Source: Mycobacterium sp. 852002-40037_SCH5390672
Lineage (GTDB): Bacteria > Actinomycetota > Actinomycetes > Mycobacteriales > Mycobacteriaceae
Length of the DNA stretch: 64,000 nucleotides
Direction: 5' to 3'
Assembly: GCF_001665875.1 (NCBI RefSeq)
Contig: NZ_LZTA01000014.1
Coordinates: 122,485 to 186,484, forward strand
Shown here in pieces: positions 32,237 to 42,219 of this stretch (its first letter is position 1; every line of letters begins with the position of its first letter). The position numbers and the translations under genes are program-made. The notes below the pieces were generated by a model. The model did no database searches and was not told where the DNA came from. It was given only the letters and a program-made list of their open reading frames with translations.

Positions 32237-33163
32237 ATGACCTACTCTCCCGGAAGCCCGGGCTATCCACCGGCGCAGCCCGGCGGCACCTATGCAGGCG
32301 CCACACCGTCCTTCGCCAAGGACGACGACGGGACGAGCAAGCTCCCGTTCTACCTGAATATCGCGGTGGTGGTCCTGGGTCTGGCCGCCTACCTCCTGAA
32401 CTTCGGGCCCACCTTCACCATCGGCGCCGACCTCGGCCCGGGTATCGGCGGGCGCGCCGGCGACGCGGGCACCGCGGTGGTTGTTGCTGTGCTGGCCGCG
32501 CTGCTCGCCGGGCTCAGCCTGGTGCCGAAGGCCAAGAATTATGCGGGGATCGTCGCGGTCATCGCGGTTCTGGGTGCCTTGCTCGCCATCACCGAGACGA
32601 TCAACCTGCCCGCCGGTTTCGCGATCGGCTGGGCGATGTGGCCGCTGGTGGCGGCCGTCGTGCTCCAGGCGATCGCCGCTGTCGTCGTGGTCCTGCTGGA
32701 CTCCGGGGTGATCACCGCGCCGGCGCCGCGGCCCAAGTACGACCCGTACGCGCAGTATGGCCAGTACGGGCAATACGGCCAGTACGGTCAACAGCCCTAC
32801 TACGGTCAGCAGCCGGGTGGCCAGCAGCACGCCGGCCAGCAGCACGCCGGCCAGCAGCAGTCGCCGCAGGGATATGGGTCGCAGTACGGCGGCTATTCGC
32901 CGAGCGCGGCGCCCACCCAGAGCGGCGTTCCGACCGGCGGTTTCGGTGCACAGCCTTCGCCCCAGTCGGGACCTCAGCCGTCCGCGCAACAGCAGGGGCC
33001 GTCCACGCCGCCCACCGGCTTCCCCAGCTTCAGCCCGCCGCCGAACGCCGGCGGATCGGATGCCGGCTCGGCGACGGCAAACTTCTCCGAGCAGGGTGGT
33101 GGCCAGCAGTTCGGACAGGAGCACCAGTCGCCGTCGTCACCGTCTGGGCCAGCGCCCTCCTAA
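32237..33163 (+). CDS. Rv0954-like membrane protein with Q/G/Y-rich tail
   Basis: This 308-residue protein has a short Pro/Gly-rich N-terminus and four hydrophobic segments between about residues 38 and 155 (a DUF5336-type core). A long disordered cytoplasmic tail rich in Gln, Gly, Tyr and Pro follows. The tail has in-frame repeats, QYG four times and GQQHA twice. AGGAGG is 5 nt before the ATG. The M. tuberculosis homologue Rv0954 has been linked to the cell-division machinery, and the adjacent perM gene supports that setting. The molecular role is unknown. Confidence 0.82.
   Translation: MTYSPGSPGYPPAQPGGTYAGATPSFAKDDDGTSKLPFYLNIAVVVLGLAAYLLNFGPTFTIGADLGPGIGGRAGDAGTAVVVAVLAALLAGLSLVPKAKNYAGIVAVIAVLGALLAITETINLPAGFAIGWAMWPLVAAVVLQAIAAVVVVLLDSGVITAPAPRPKYDPYAQYGQYGQYGQYGQQPYYGQQPGGQQHAGQQHAGQQQSPQGYGSQYGGYSPSAAPTQSGVPTGGFGAQPSPQSGPQPSAQQQGPSTPPTGFPSFSPPPNAGGSDAGSATANFSEQGGGQQFGQEHQSPSSPSGPAPS
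32753..32857 (+). repeat. in-frame tandem repeats in the Rv0954-like tail
   Basis: Four 9-bp units encoding Gln-Tyr-Gly lie at 32753-32788. Two 15-bp GGCCAGCAGCACGCC units lie at 32819-32848, with a partial third unit. They keep the frame, so copy-number changes would only alter tail length. Confidence 0.7.
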
Positions 33164-33201
33164 CCGTGCGCTGTCGCGCATAGTCGGGGACGTGCCCCAG
33201 A

Positions 33202-34614
33202 GTGACACGCGTGGAGGACAACCGGGCAGCAGGCGCTCGCCAAGCGGGTGACCTTGTCAGGGTCGCGTTCGCCCCCGCGGTGGTGGCGTTGGTCATCATC
33301 GCCGCGGTCACGCTGATCCAGTTGTTGATCGCCAACAGCGACATGACCGGCGCCCTGGGCGCCATCGCCAGCATGTGGCTGGGCGTGCACCAGGTACCGG
33401 TCTCGATCGGTGGCCGCGAACTGGGTGTGATGCCGCTGCTGCCGGTCCTCCTGATGGTCTGGGCTACCGCGCGCAGCACGGCGCGGGCAACCACGCCCTA
33501 CTCGTCGTGGCTTGTCGTCCGCTGGGTTATCGCCTCGGCGCTGGGCGGCCCGTTGCTGATGACGGCGATCGCCCTGGCCGTCATCCACGACGCGTCGTCG
33601 GTGATCACCGAGCTGCAAACACCCAGCGCGCTACGTGCGTTCCTCAGTGTGCTCGTGGTTCACGCCGCCGGCGCCGCGATCGGCGTGTGGTCCCGGGTGG
33701 CGCCACGCGCGCTGGCGGCGGCGTCGCTGCCGTTTTGGCTGGGCGATTCCCTGCGCGCCGCTTCGGCCGGAGTGTTGGCGTTGCTCGGGTTGTCCGGCCT
33801 GGTGACGGCGGGCTCGCTGGTGGTGCATTGGTCGACCATGCAAGAGCTCTACGGCATCACCGATTCGATCTTCGGCGAGTTCAGCCTCACCGTGCTGTCA
33901 ATGCTGTACGCGCCCAACGTAATTGTGGGAACCGCGGCGATAGCCGTCGGGTCCAGCGCGCATATCGGCTTCGCCACCTTCAGTTCTTTCACCGTGTTCG
34001 GTGGCGATATCCCGGCCTTGCCGGTGCTGGCCGCCGTCCCTAGGCCTCCCTTGGGGCCGGTCTGGGTGGCGCTGCTCATCATCGGTGCGTCGTCCGGTGT
34101 GGCGCTCGGCCAGCAGTGCGCCCGCCGTGCGTTGCCGCTGTTTGCGGCCGCCGCCAAGCTGGCGGTCGCCGCGGTCGCCGGCGCGCTGGTGATGTGCTTG
34201 CTCGCGTACGCCGGCAGCGGCCAGCTGGGTAACTTCGGCCACGTCGGCGTCGACCAGGGCGCGCTGCTCATCGGTGTCTTCCTCTGGTTCGCGGTCGTCG
34301 GCGGAGTCACCGTGGCGATGACCGGCGGAATCAGGCGTCGTCCCCGGCGGCTCAAGCCTCCCAAACCGGCGCCCGCCGCGGCGACCGAGGAACCCGCGGA
34401 CTTCGCGGGCGTTTTCGACGACGATCGGCTGCCCGAGGATGCGGAGCTTGGGGACGACGAGATCCCGGTGGGCTCCGGCGACCCGGCCGACCCGGGCGAC
34501 GTGCGCGATGCGCCGCCGGACGAATCCGGCGAACGCGATCCGCCGGTTACCGACGGCGAGCGCCCTCCCGGCGAACCGGAGCGCGGAGCGACCGAGCGAG
34601 ATTCCGGGGATTAA
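33202..34614 (+). CDS. perM: PerM-like integral membrane protein
   Basis: This is a 470-residue polytopic membrane protein (DUF6350 type) with about ten hydrophobic segments over residues 12-375 and a charged, Pro-rich cytoplasmic tail after [14 protein letters not shown]. The order with the Rv0954-like gene and purN matches M. tuberculosis Rv0955 (perM), which supports cell division and survival in chronic infection by stabilising FtsB. The start is the GTG at 33202; a GTG three codons later is an alternative. A large hairpin follows its stop. Confidence 0.87.
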   Translation: MTRVEDNRAAGARQAGDLVRVAFAPAVVALVIIAAVTLIQLLIANSDMTGALGAIASMWLGVHQVPVSIGGRELGVMPLLPVLLMVWATARSTARATTPYSSWLVVRWVIASALGGPLLMTAIALAVIHDASSVITELQTPSALRAFLSVLVVHAAGAAIGVWSRVAPRALAAASLPFWLGDSLRAASAGVLALLGLSGLVTAGSLVVHWSTMQELYGITDSIFGEFSLTVLSMLYAPNVIVGTAAIAVGSSAHIGFATFSSFTVFGGDIPALPVLAAVPRPPLGPVWVALLIIGASSGVALGQQCARRALPLFAAAAKLAVAAVAGALVMCLLAYAGSGQLGNFGHVGVDQGALLIGVFLWFAVVGGVTVAMTGGIRRRPRRLKPPKPAPAAATEEPADFAGVFDDDRLPEDAELGDDEIPVGSGDPADPGDVRDAPPDESGERDPPVTDGERPPGEPERGATERDSGD

Positions 34615-34619
34615 TCGTT

Positions 34620-34691
34620 TTGCCCGCCTCGCAGCGACAACTTCGGTTCGCCCGAGCGCGACAGCGGTGATTGTCGCTCAGAGGCGGGCAA
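34620..34691 (+). terminator. large hairpin between perM and purN
   Basis: TTGCCCGCCTC at 34620-34630 pairs with GAGGCGGGCAA at 34681-34691. AGCGACAA at 34633-34640 pairs with TTGTCGCT at 34671-34678. Two-base mismatched steps separate the stems, and a 30-nt loop closes them. It begins 6 nt after the perM stop, where a transcription end is expected because purN has its own promoter. Confidence 0.55.
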
Positions 34692-34745
34692 TTCCCTATG
34701 CGGCCAGCCTGATCGTCGGGCCTACGTCGTCGCCAGAGTCGATTG

Positions 34746-34814
34746 CCCGACTGCTGCTCACGTCGCTGCCCGACTGCTGCTCACGTCGCTGCCCCACTCC
34801 TCCTCACGTCGCTG
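34746..34814 (+). repeat. three 23-bp tandem repeats upstream of purN
   Basis: Units at 34746-34768 and 34769-34791 are identical (they begin CCCGACTGCTGCTCACGTCG). The third unit at 34792-34814 differs at three bases near its start. The array ends 24 nt before the purN -10-like element. A frame reads through it but has no PurN similarity. Confidence 0.8.
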
Positions 34815-34837
34815 CGCGACGCGCATCGTCGTCGGGC

Positions 34838-34843
34838 TAGGCT
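34838..34843 (+). promoter_or_regulatory. -10 element of purN
   Basis: TAGGCT matches TAnnnT and ends 7 nt before the GTG start of purN, so transcription should begin at or next to the start codon. No Shine-Dalgarno is present. Confidence 0.5.
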
Positions 34844-34850
34844 CGCCGAT

Positions 34851-35498
34851 GTGGTCGAACCGCTCCATGTGCCCCCGAACGCACCGGCGCGGGTAGTGGT
34901 ACTGGCGTCGGGCACCGGGTCGCTGCTGAACTCTCTGATGACTTCCGCCATCGCGGATTATCCGGCCCGGGTGGTCGCCGTCGGTGCCGACCGCGACTGT
35001 CTGGCCACCGAGATCGCCGCGGCGGCCTCCGTACCGGCCTTCACCGTCCGGCTCGGCGATCACCCGGACCGCGACGCCTGGGACGCGGCAATCACCGAGG
35101 CGACCGTCGCGCATTCCCCCGACCTGGTGGTCTCCGCAGGCTTCATGAAAATACTTGGGCCGCAATTCCTTTCGCGGTTCTACGGCCGCGTCATCAACAC
35201 CCATCCGGCGCTGTTGCCGGCGTTCCCGGGTGCGCACGCAGTGGCCGACGCGTTGGCCTACGGTGTGAAGGTCACAGGCTGTACGGTGCACCTGGTAGAC
35301 GCCGGGACGGATACCGGGCCGATTCTGGCGCAGGAATCCGTTCCGGTGCTCGACGGCGACACCGAAGAGACTCTGCACGAACGCATCAAAGTCACCGAAC
35401 GGAAGCTACTGGTGGACGTGGTGGCCGCGATCGCAACAGGAGGCCTGACCCTGGTCGGGAGAAAAGCGACGATCGGACGAAAGGCGACGAACCGATGA
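34851..35498 (+). CDS. purN: phosphoribosylglycinamide formyltransferase
   Basis: This 215-residue enzyme transfers a formyl group from 10-formyl-tetrahydrofolate to GAR in purine synthesis. The P-loop-like [15 protein letters not shown], the [14 protein letters not shown] signature with the catalytic Asn and His, and [14 protein letters not shown] are present. The GTG at 34851 gives exactly the M. tuberculosis length of 215; the frame upstream is repeat-derived. The stop overlaps the purH ATG by 4 nt (ATGA), so the two purine genes are co-translated. Confidence 0.96.
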   Translation: MVEPLHVPPNAPARVVVLASGTGSLLNSLMTSAIADYPARVVAVGADRDCLATEIAAAASVPAFTVRLGDHPDRDAWDAAITEATVAHSPDLVVSAGFMKILGPQFLSRFYGRVINTHPALLPAFPGAHAVADALAYGVKVTGCTVHLVDAGTDTGPILAQESVPVLDGDTEETLHERIKVTERKLLVDVVAAIATGGLTLVGRKATIGRKATNR

Positions 35499-37078
35499 GC
35501 ACCGACGACTGGCGGGACGATGCCAAACGGCCGATCCGGCGCGCCTTGATCAGCGTCTACGACAAGACCGGGCTGGTCGACCTCGCCCAGGACTTGGCGG
35601 CCGCGGGCGTCGAGATCGTCTCGACCGGATCCACGGCGAAGGTCATTGCCGGCCAAGGCATTCCGGTAACCCGAGTCGAGGAGTTGACCGGCTTTCCCGA
35701 AGTGCTCGACGGCCGAGTCAAGACACTGCACCCGCGGGTGCACGCGGGCCTGCTGGCGGACCTTCGCAAACCGGAGCACGCCGCCGCGCTGGAGGAACTC
35801 GGGATTGCGGCGTTCGAACTCGTCGTCGTCAATCTGTACCCCTTCACCGAGACGGTCGACTCCGGGGCAAGCATCGACGAATGCGTCGAACAGATTGACA
35901 TCGGCGGCCCCTCGATGGTGCGGGCCGCCGCGAAAAACCATCCCAGCGTGGCGGTGATCACCGACCCACAGGGCTATGACGGAGTGCTCGCCGCGGTCCG
36001 CGAAGGCGGCTTTAGCCTCGCTCAGCGCAAAAAGCTGGCCTCGCTGGCGTTTGCGCACACCGCCGAATACGACATCGCGGTCGCGAGCTGGATGGAGTCG
36101 ACGCTGGCTCCCGAACATCCGCCGACGACTTTTCCGAAGTGGCTGGGCCGCAGCTGGCGCCGCTCGGCGATGCTGCGTTACGGCGAGAACCCCCACCAGC
36201 AGGCGGCGCTGTACGGCGACCCCGGTGCCTGGCCGGGACTGGCGCAGGCCGAGCAGCTGCACGGAAAAGAGATGTCCTACAACAACTTCACCGATGCAGA
36301 CGCGGCCTGGCGGGCCGCCTTCGATCACGAGCAGACCTGCGTGGCAATCATCAAGCACGCCAACCCATGTGGGATCGCCATCTCGTCGGCATCGGTCGCC
36401 GACGCACACCGCAAAGCGCACGAGTGCGATCCGCTGAGCGCATTCGGCGGAGTCATCGCGGCCAATACCGAAGTGAGCGTTGAGATGGCCGAGTACGTCA
36501 GCACCATCTTCACCGAGGTCATCGTCGCGCCCGCCTACGAGCCGGCGGCCCTGGAGGTGTTGACCCGCAAGAAGAACATCCGGGTACTGGTGGGCTCGGA
36601 GCCGTTGACCGGTGGCACCGAGCTGCGGCCGATCAGCGGCGGGCTGTTGGTGCAGCAGCGTGATGAGCTCGACGCGCACGGCGACAATTCGGCGAATTGG
36701 AGCCTGGCCACCGGCTCACCCGCCGATCCGGCGACGCTGGCCGACCTGGTGTTCGCCTGGCGCGTGTGCCGCGCGGTCAAATCGAACGCGATCGTGATCG
36801 CCGGCGGCGGCGCCACCATCGGCGTCGGCATGGGTCAGGTGAACCGGGTCGACGCCGCGCGGCTGGCCGTCGAACGCGGCGGCGATCGGGTGCGCGGCGC
36901 GGTCGCTGCCTCGGATGCGTTCTTCCCCTTCCCCGACGGACTCGAGACGCTGACCGGCGCCGGAGTGAAGGCGATCGTGCATCCCGGAGGATCGGTGCGC
37001 GACGAAGAGGTGACCGCCGCGGCCGCCAACGCCGGCATCACGCTGTATCTGACCGGGGCGCGCCACTTCGCGCATTAG
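35495..37078 (+). CDS. purH: bifunctional AICAR transformylase / IMP cyclohydrolase
   Basis: This 527-residue enzyme carries out the last two steps of IMP synthesis. The IMP cyclohydrolase part covers about residues 1-200 ([36 protein letters not shown]). The formyltransferase part follows, with [14 protein letters not shown], the catalytic Lys-His in [11 protein letters not shown], and DAFFPFPDG. The ATG overlaps the purN stop. Length and motifs are normal. Confidence 0.97.
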   Translation: MSTDDWRDDAKRPIRRALISVYDKTGLVDLAQDLAAAGVEIVSTGSTAKVIAGQGIPVTRVEELTGFPEVLDGRVKTLHPRVHAGLLADLRKPEHAAALEELGIAAFELVVVNLYPFTETVDSGASIDECVEQIDIGGPSMVRAAAKNHPSVAVITDPQGYDGVLAAVREGGFSLAQRKKLASLAFAHTAEYDIAVASWMESTLAPEHPPTTFPKWLGRSWRRSAMLRYGENPHQQAALYGDPGAWPGLAQAEQLHGKEMSYNNFTDADAAWRAAFDHEQTCVAIIKHANPCGIAISSASVADAHRKAHECDPLSAFGGVIAANTEVSVEMAEYVSTIFTEVIVAPAYEPAALEVLTRKKNIRVLVGSEPLTGGTELRPISGGLLVQQRDELDAHGDNSANWSLATGSPADPATLADLVFAWRVCRAVKSNAIVIAGGGATIGVGMGQVNRVDAARLAVERGGDRVRGAVAASDAFFPFPDGLETLTGAGVKAIVHPGGSVRDEEVTAAAANAGITLYLTGARHFAH

Positions 37079-37157
37079 CAGCGGCGCACGCGACCGACGC
37101 GGATGTCAATAAGCGTGCAGTGAACGCCCTTGACATGACTCGTCTGAGCGCGCGTCG

Positions 37158-37163
37158 TAGCGT
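37158..37163 (+). promoter_or_regulatory. -10 element of the MoxR/VWA operon
   Basis: TAGCGT ends 6 nt before the GTG at 37170. No Shine-Dalgarno is visible, so the transcript is probably leaderless. A TTGACA lies further upstream at 37130, but its 22-bp spacing is too long for a standard -35. Confidence 0.4.
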
Positions 37164-37169
37164 GGAGTG

Positions 37170-38561
37170 GTGACGTCACCGAGCAACCTGCCCCGCACCG
37201 TCGGCGAACTGCGTGCCGCCGGTCATCGTGAACGGGGAGTCAAGCAGGAAATCCGCGAGAATCTGCTCACCGCCTTAGCCGACGGGCCAGATAGCGCAGA
37301 CATCTGGCCGGGCATTCTGGGATTCGACGACACCGTCTTGCCCCAGCTCGAGCGGGCCTTGATCGCGGGCCACGACTTCGTCCTGCTCGGTGAGCGGGGC
37401 CAGGGTAAAACCCGGCTGCTGCGTGCGCTGACCGGATTGCTCGATGAGTGGACACCGGTGATCGCCGGCGCCGAACTCGGTGAGCACCCTTTCTCGCCGA
37501 TCACCCCGGAGTCGATCCGCAAGGCCGCCACCTTGGGCGACGACCTGCCGGTGGAATGGAAGCACCGCAGCGAGCGCTACACCGAAAAGCTCGCCACCCC
37601 GGACACCAGTGTGGCCGACCTGGTCGGTGACATCGACCCGATCAAGGTCGCCGAGGGCCGCAGCCTCGGGGATCCGGAAACCATCGCCTACGGACTGATT
37701 CCGCGCGCGCACCGGGGCATCGTTGCGGTCAACGAACTGCCCGACCTCGCCGAGCGCATCCAGGTGTCGATGCTCAACGTGATGGAGGAGCGCGACATCC
37801 AGGTCCGCGGTTACACTCTGCGCCTGCCGCTGGATGTGTTGGTGGTCGCCAGCGCCAATCCCGAGGACTACACCAACCGGGGACGCATCATCACCCCGCT
37901 CAAAGACCGTTTCGGTGCGGAGATCCGGACCCACTACCCGCTGGAGCTGGACGCGGAAATCGGCGTGATCGCGCAAGAAGCGCACCTGTCCGCCCAGGTT
38001 CCCGATTACCTGATGCAGATCATCGCCAGGTTCGCCCGCTACCTGAGGGAGTCCAACTCCGTCGATCAACGCTCCGGGGTGTCAGCGCGGTTCGCGATTG
38101 CGGCGGCGGAGACCGTCGCCGCCGCCGCGCGGCATCGCGGCGCGGTGCTGGGGGAGACGGATCCGGTGGCCCGGGTGGTCGACTTGGGCACGGTGATCGA
38201 CGTCCTGCGCGGCAAGCTGGAATTCGAGTCCGGCGAGGAAGGTCGCGAACAGGCCGTGCTCGAGCACCTGTTGCGCCGGGCGACCGCGGACACCGCCTCG
38301 CGGGTGCTGGGCGGCATCGACGTCGGTTCGTTGGTGACCGCGGTCGAGGGCGGTTCGGCGGTGACGACGGGAGAGCGGGTGTCGGCCAAGGACGTGCTGG
38401 CCGCCGTCCCGAGCCTGGCGGTGGTGGACAAGATCGCGGCCAAGGTCGGTGCGCAGTCGGAAGGCGAACGCGCCGCGGCGCTGGAACTGGCGCTCGAGGC
38501 CCTGTACCTGGCCAAGCGAATCGACAAGGTATCCGGGGAGGGTCAAACCGTCTATGGCTGA
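37170..38561 (+). CDS. MoxR-type AAA+ ATPase, magnesium chelatase-like (Rv0958)
   Basis: This 463-residue AAA+ protein is related to MoxR and magnesium chelatase subunit I. Walker A is GERGQGKTRLLRAL near residue 71. Walker B has the variant form GIVAVNELPDLAERIQ, and sensor 1 is in VVASANPEDYTNRGR. Such ATPases act with a von Willebrand A partner to insert metals or remodel proteins, and that partner follows directly with an 8-nt overlap. The GTG at 37170 is chosen over the one at 37167 from the -10 spacing. It is not a true chlorophyll enzyme. The client is unknown. Confidence 0.85.
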   Translation: MTSPSNLPRTVGELRAAGHRERGVKQEIRENLLTALADGPDSADIWPGILGFDDTVLPQLERALIAGHDFVLLGERGQGKTRLLRALTGLLDEWTPVIAGAELGEHPFSPITPESIRKAATLGDDLPVEWKHRSERYTEKLATPDTSVADLVGDIDPIKVAEGRSLGDPETIAYGLIPRAHRGIVAVNELPDLAERIQVSMLNVMEERDIQVRGYTLRLPLDVLVVASANPEDYTNRGRIITPLKDRFGAEIRTHYPLELDAEIGVIAQEAHLSAQVPDYLMQIIARFARYLRESNSVDQRSGVSARFAIAAAETVAAAARHRGAVLGETDPVARVVDLGTVIDVLRGKLEFESGEEGREQAVLEHLLRRATADTASRVLGGIDVGSLVTAVEGGSAVTTGERVSAKDVLAAVPSLAVVDKIAAKVGAQSEGERAAALELALEALYLAKRIDKVSGEGQTVYG

Positions 38562-40542
38562 ACCCGTTAAGGGGCACTCTCTTCGATACTCGGCCTACAC
38601 TGGCGGGCCCGACCCGCTGGCCCCGCCGGTGGATCTGCGCGAGGCGCTCGAACAGATCGGCCAGGATGTCATGGCCGGCACGTCGCCGCGCCGTGCGCTG
38701 TCCGAACTGCTGCGCCGCGGCACCAAGGACCTGCCCGGAGCGGACCGGCTGGCCGCCGAGGCCAATCGGCGGCGACGGGAGTTGTTGCGGCGCAACAACT
38801 TAGATGGAACCCTGCAGGAGATCAAGAAGCTGCTGGACGAGGCCGTGCTGGCCGAACGCAAGGAGCTGGCCCGCGCACTCGACGACGACGCCCGCTTCGG
38901 CGAACTGCAGTTGGACGCGCTGCCGTCGTCGCCGGCCAAGGCCGTCCAGGAGCTCTCCGACTACAACTGGCGCAGCGGCGAGGCCCGCCAAAAGTACGAC
39001 CAGATCAAGGATCTGCTCGGCCGCGAGATGCTCGACCAACGTTTCGCGGGCATGAAGCAGGCGCTGGAAGGCGCCACCGACGAGGATCGTCAGCGGGTCA
39101 ATGACATGGTCAATGACCTCAACGAGCTGCTGGACAAGCACGCCCGCGGTGAGGACACCCAACAAGATTTTGAAGATTTCATGGACTCCCATGGTGAGTT
39201 CTTTCCGGAGAACCCGCGCAACGTCGATGAGCTGCTGGACTCGCTTGCCAAGCGCGCCGCCGCCGCGCAGCGATTCCGCAACAGTCTGAGTGCCGAGCAA
39301 CGCGCGGAGCTGGATGCCTTGGCGCAGCAGGCTTTCGGCTCTCCGTCGCTGATGCAGGCGCTGAATCGGCTCGATGCGCACCTGCAGGCGGCGCGGCCGG
39401 GGGAGGACTGGAGCGGGTCCGAGCAGTTCTCCGGCGACAACCCGTTCGGCATGGGCGAGGGCACCCAGGCGCTGTCCGACATCGCCGAGCTGGAGCAACT
39501 GGCCGAGCAGCTCTCGCAGAGCTATCCGGGCGCCACCATGGACGACGTCGACCTCGACGCGCTGGCACGCCAGCTCGGCGACGAGGCGGCCGTCGATGCC
39601 CGCACACTTGCCGAATTGGAACGCGCACTGGTCAATCAGGGTTTTTTGGACCGCGGTTCGGACGGACAATGGCGGCTGTCGCCGAAGGCCATGCGCCAGC
39701 TTGGTGAGGCGGCGCTACGCGATGTGGCACAACAACTTTCCGGGCGTCGCGGCGAGCGCGATCATCGGCGCGCCGGAGCGGCCGGCGAACTCACCGGCGC
39801 GACTCGGCCCTGGCAGTTCGGGGATACCGAGCCGTGGAACATCTCCCGGACATTGACCAACGCCGTGCTGCGACAGGCGGGAACCGCCACCGCGGACGGC
39901 CCGGACGGCCGGTTGAAGATCACCGTCGACGACGTCGAGATCTCCGAAACCGAGACACGTACCCAGGCCGCGGTCGCACTGCTGGTCGATACCTCATTCT
40001 CGATGGTGATGGAGAATCGCTGGCTGCCCATGAAGCAAACGGCCCTGGCGCTCAACCACTTGGTGTGCACGCGCTTTCGGTCGGATGCCTTGCAGATCAT
40101 CGCTTTTGGCCGCTACGCCCGAACGGTGACCGCCGCCGAGCTCACCGGTCTGGAAGGGGTCTACGAGCAGGGCACCAACCTGCATCACGCGCTGGCGCTG
40201 GCCGGCCGTCATCTGCGCCGGCATCCCAACGCGCAGCCCGTCGTGCTGGTGGTGACCGACGGTGAGCCGACCGCGCACCTGGAGGACTTCGACGGTGACG
40301 GCACGACCGTGTTCTTCGACTATCCACCGCATCCGCGGACCATCGCCCACACCGTGCGCGGTTTCGACGAGATGGCGCGCCTGGGCGCCCAGATCACCAT
40401 TTTTCGGCTGGGCAGCGATCCGGGTCTGGCCCGGTTCATCGACCAGGTCGCCCGACGTGTCGAGGGACGGGTCGTGGTGCCCGATCTCGACGGATTGGGA
40501 GCGGCCGTGGTCGGCGACTACCTGCGGTCGCGCCGCCGTTAG
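38554..40542 (+). CDS. von Willebrand factor A-domain protein (Rv0959)
   Basis: This 662-residue protein has a long helical, charged N-terminal region and a C-terminal VWA domain from about residue 470. The metal-ion-dependent adhesion site is complete: DTSFS for DxSxS, the Thr in EQGTNLHHAL, and the Asp in VVTDGEPT. It forms a chaperone-like pair with the AAA+ ATPase encoded just before it, overlapping by 8 nt. Pairs of this kind mature metal centres or act in envelope stress. The specific target in mycobacteria is not known. Confidence 0.85.
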   Translation: MAEPVKGHSLRYSAYTGGPDPLAPPVDLREALEQIGQDVMAGTSPRRALSELLRRGTKDLPGADRLAAEANRRRRELLRRNNLDGTLQEIKKLLDEAVLAERKELARALDDDARFGELQLDALPSSPAKAVQELSDYNWRSGEARQKYDQIKDLLGREMLDQRFAGMKQALEGATDEDRQRVNDMVNDLNELLDKHARGEDTQQDFEDFMDSHGEFFPENPRNVDELLDSLAKRAAAAQRFRNSLSAEQRAELDALAQQAFGSPSLMQALNRLDAHLQAARPGEDWSGSEQFSGDNPFGMGEGTQALSDIAELEQLAEQLSQSYPGATMDDVDLDALARQLGDEAAVDARTLAELERALVNQGFLDRGSDGQWRLSPKAMRQLGEAALRDVAQQLSGRRGERDHRRAGAAGELTGATRPWQFGDTEPWNISRTLTNAVLRQAGTATADGPDGRLKITVDDVEISETETRTQAAVALLVDTSFSMVMENRWLPMKQTALALNHLVCTRFRSDALQIIAFGRYARTVTAAELTGLEGVYEQGTNLHHALALAGRHLRRHPNAQPVVLVVTDGEPTAHLEDFDGDGTTVFFDYPPHPRTIAHTVRGFDEMARLGAQITIFRLGSDPGLARFIDQVARRVEGRVVVPDLDGLGAAVVGDYLRSRRR

Positions 40543-40625
40543 CTTCTCGGCGCGCCGGGCGGCAACGCCGGTCAAGGGGTAGGTGCGTTCTCGACGGGGT
40601 ACAGGGACGAAGAAGGAGGAGACGC

Positions 40626-41474
40626 ATGAGCAAGGTTCCAACGATCGAACTCAACGACGGTGTCGGCATTCCGCAGCTGGGTTTTGGCGTGTTTCAGATC
40701 AAGCCCGACGAGACCGCCGCGGCGGTGAGGAAAGCGCTCGAGATCGGGTACCGTCACATCGACACGGCCGAGATGTACGGCAACGAAAAGGAAGTCGGGC
40801 AAGGCATTCGCGACGCGGGTCTGGACCGCGGCGAGGTCTTCGTCACCAGCAAGCTCAACAACGGATTTCACAAGCCCGACGATGCGCGCCGCGCCTTCGA
40901 CCAGACGCTGAAGAAGCTGGAGTCCGACTACGTCGATTTGTTCCTCATCCACTGGCCGCTGCCCACGCTCTACGACGGCGACTTCGTCTCCACGTGGAAA
41001 GTGTTCGAAGAGTTCGCGCGCGACGGACGCGCCCGCAGCATCGGTGTCTCGAATTTCCAAGTCGCACACCTGGATCGGCTCGCCGCCGAAACCGACACCG
41101 TCCCGTCGGTCAACCAGATCGAGGTGCATCCCTACTTCGCCAATGACGAAGTCCGGGCCTATGGGCGCGAGCACGGCATCGCGACCGAGGCGTGGTCGCC
41201 CATCGCCCAGGGCAGGGTCCTCGACGACGCGGTGATCACCCGCATCGCCGAGGCCCGCGACAGGTCACCGGCGCAGGTGGTGTTGCGCTGGCACATTCAG
41301 CGGGGCGACATCGTCTTCCCGAAATCTGTGACACCGCAACGGATCAAAGCCAACTTCGACCTGTTCGACTTCGAGTTGGACGACTCCGAGATGGATGCGA
41401 TCTCGGCGCTGGACAAGGGTGAGTCCGGACGCCATGGGCCCAACCCCGACACGTTTGATTACGTGCCCGACTAA
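40626..41474 (+). CDS. aldo/keto reductase
   Basis: This 282-residue NADPH-dependent reductase has the AKR TIM-barrel fold. The catalytic tetrad is visible: Asp and Tyr in HIDTAEMYGNE, Lys in VTSKLNN, and His in FLIHWPLP. The cofactor loop near the C-terminus is FPKSVTPQRIKANF. GGAGGAG lies just before the ATG. It resembles AKR5-type enzymes acting on small aldehydes and diketones. The substrate is not defined. It is convergent with the DUF1707 gene. Confidence 0.9.
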   Translation: MSKVPTIELNDGVGIPQLGFGVFQIKPDETAAAVRKALEIGYRHIDTAEMYGNEKEVGQGIRDAGLDRGEVFVTSKLNNGFHKPDDARRAFDQTLKKLESDYVDLFLIHWPLPTLYDGDFVSTWKVFEEFARDGRARSIGVSNFQVAHLDRLAAETDTVPSVNQIEVHPYFANDEVRAYGREHGIATEAWSPIAQGRVLDDAVITRIAEARDRSPAQVVLRWHIQRGDIVFPKSVTPQRIKANFDLFDFELDDSEMDAISALDKGESGRHGPNPDTFDYVPD

Positions 41475-41483
41475 AGGCTTCCG

Positions 41484-42086
41484 CTAGCCGCGTGGTCGGC
41501 GGGCTTTGCGGATGATTCCGACCCCGCCCCACAGCGAGAAGCCGCGAATGTGCACGGTCGGGGCTCCGGGGGTGCCCTGCCCGTGGACGGCGCGGTCGAA
41601 GTTACCCATCACGCCGCGGCCGTGCACCTCGACGTTGACCTCGGGCGGCAGCAAAATGTTTTGCACGCCCATAATCGACATCGCATGGATGTCGACCTCG
41701 GTTGAGGTGAAGTCTGCGTAGCGCAGATCGACCACTCCGCTGCCCCACAGGGTGAAGGTGGTGAGCTTCTTGGGGACGTTCCATCGGCCGCGCCGCTCGA
41801 ACCCGCTCATCAAAGCCAGCAGCAGCGTCGACGGCGCCGGATTGGTTTTGCCGCCGCGGCGCGGGCTGATCGGCGTCCCCGGCAGATCGGCCCGCAGCCG
41901 ATCCAGTTCCTCATAGGTCGTCGCTGCGTATGCCCTGGTCAGACGGTCTTCGTAGTCATTCAGCTGCAGGCGGCCTTGTTCGGCCGCATAGGCGAGCAAC
42001 TGCGCAATCTGGATGCGGTCGGTGTCGGCCGCGCGCGACGGCTCGCCGCGCGTGTCCTCCGCATCCCGTTGCGTTGAGTTGCTCAT
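41484..42086 (-). CDS. DUF1707 and LiaF-like domain protein (Rv0966c)
   Basis: This is a 200-residue protein. Residues about 18-70 match DUF1707, with the QIAQLLAYAAEQGRLQLNDY and EDRLTRAYAA blocks. The C-terminal half is a beta-rich LiaF/cell-wall-active-antibiotic-response-like domain with repeating strands (VDIHAMSIMGVQNILLPPEV). The start is the ATG at 42086, giving the same length as Rv0966c. It has no membrane segment. By domain analogy it may sense envelope stress. Confidence 0.8.
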   Translation of the reverse strand: MSNSTQRDAEDTRGEPSRAADTDRIQIAQLLAYAAEQGRLQLNDYEDRLTRAYAATTYEELDRLRADLPGTPISPRRGGKTNPAPSTLLLALMSGFERRGRWNVPKKLTTFTLWGSGVVDLRYADFTSTEVDIHAMSIMGVQNILLPPEVNVEVHGRGVMGNFDRAVHGQGTPGAPTVHIRGFSLWGGVGIIRKARRPRG

Positions 42087-42219
42087 CACCCACGAGCCTA
42101 CGACGTACAGGTTTTGCTGCAAGAGGATTGGCTAAACTGCAACCTTGCGCCGGCCCGCATCGCACCGCCGGCCGTTCGGCCAGAGCCACTGTTTGACATC
42201 TGGCTAACTTCTCGGCTGG

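Noticed and set aside
35258..36679. 473-codon minus-strand frame opposite purN/purH
   Set aside because: Shadow of two conserved purine genes with no domain of its own.
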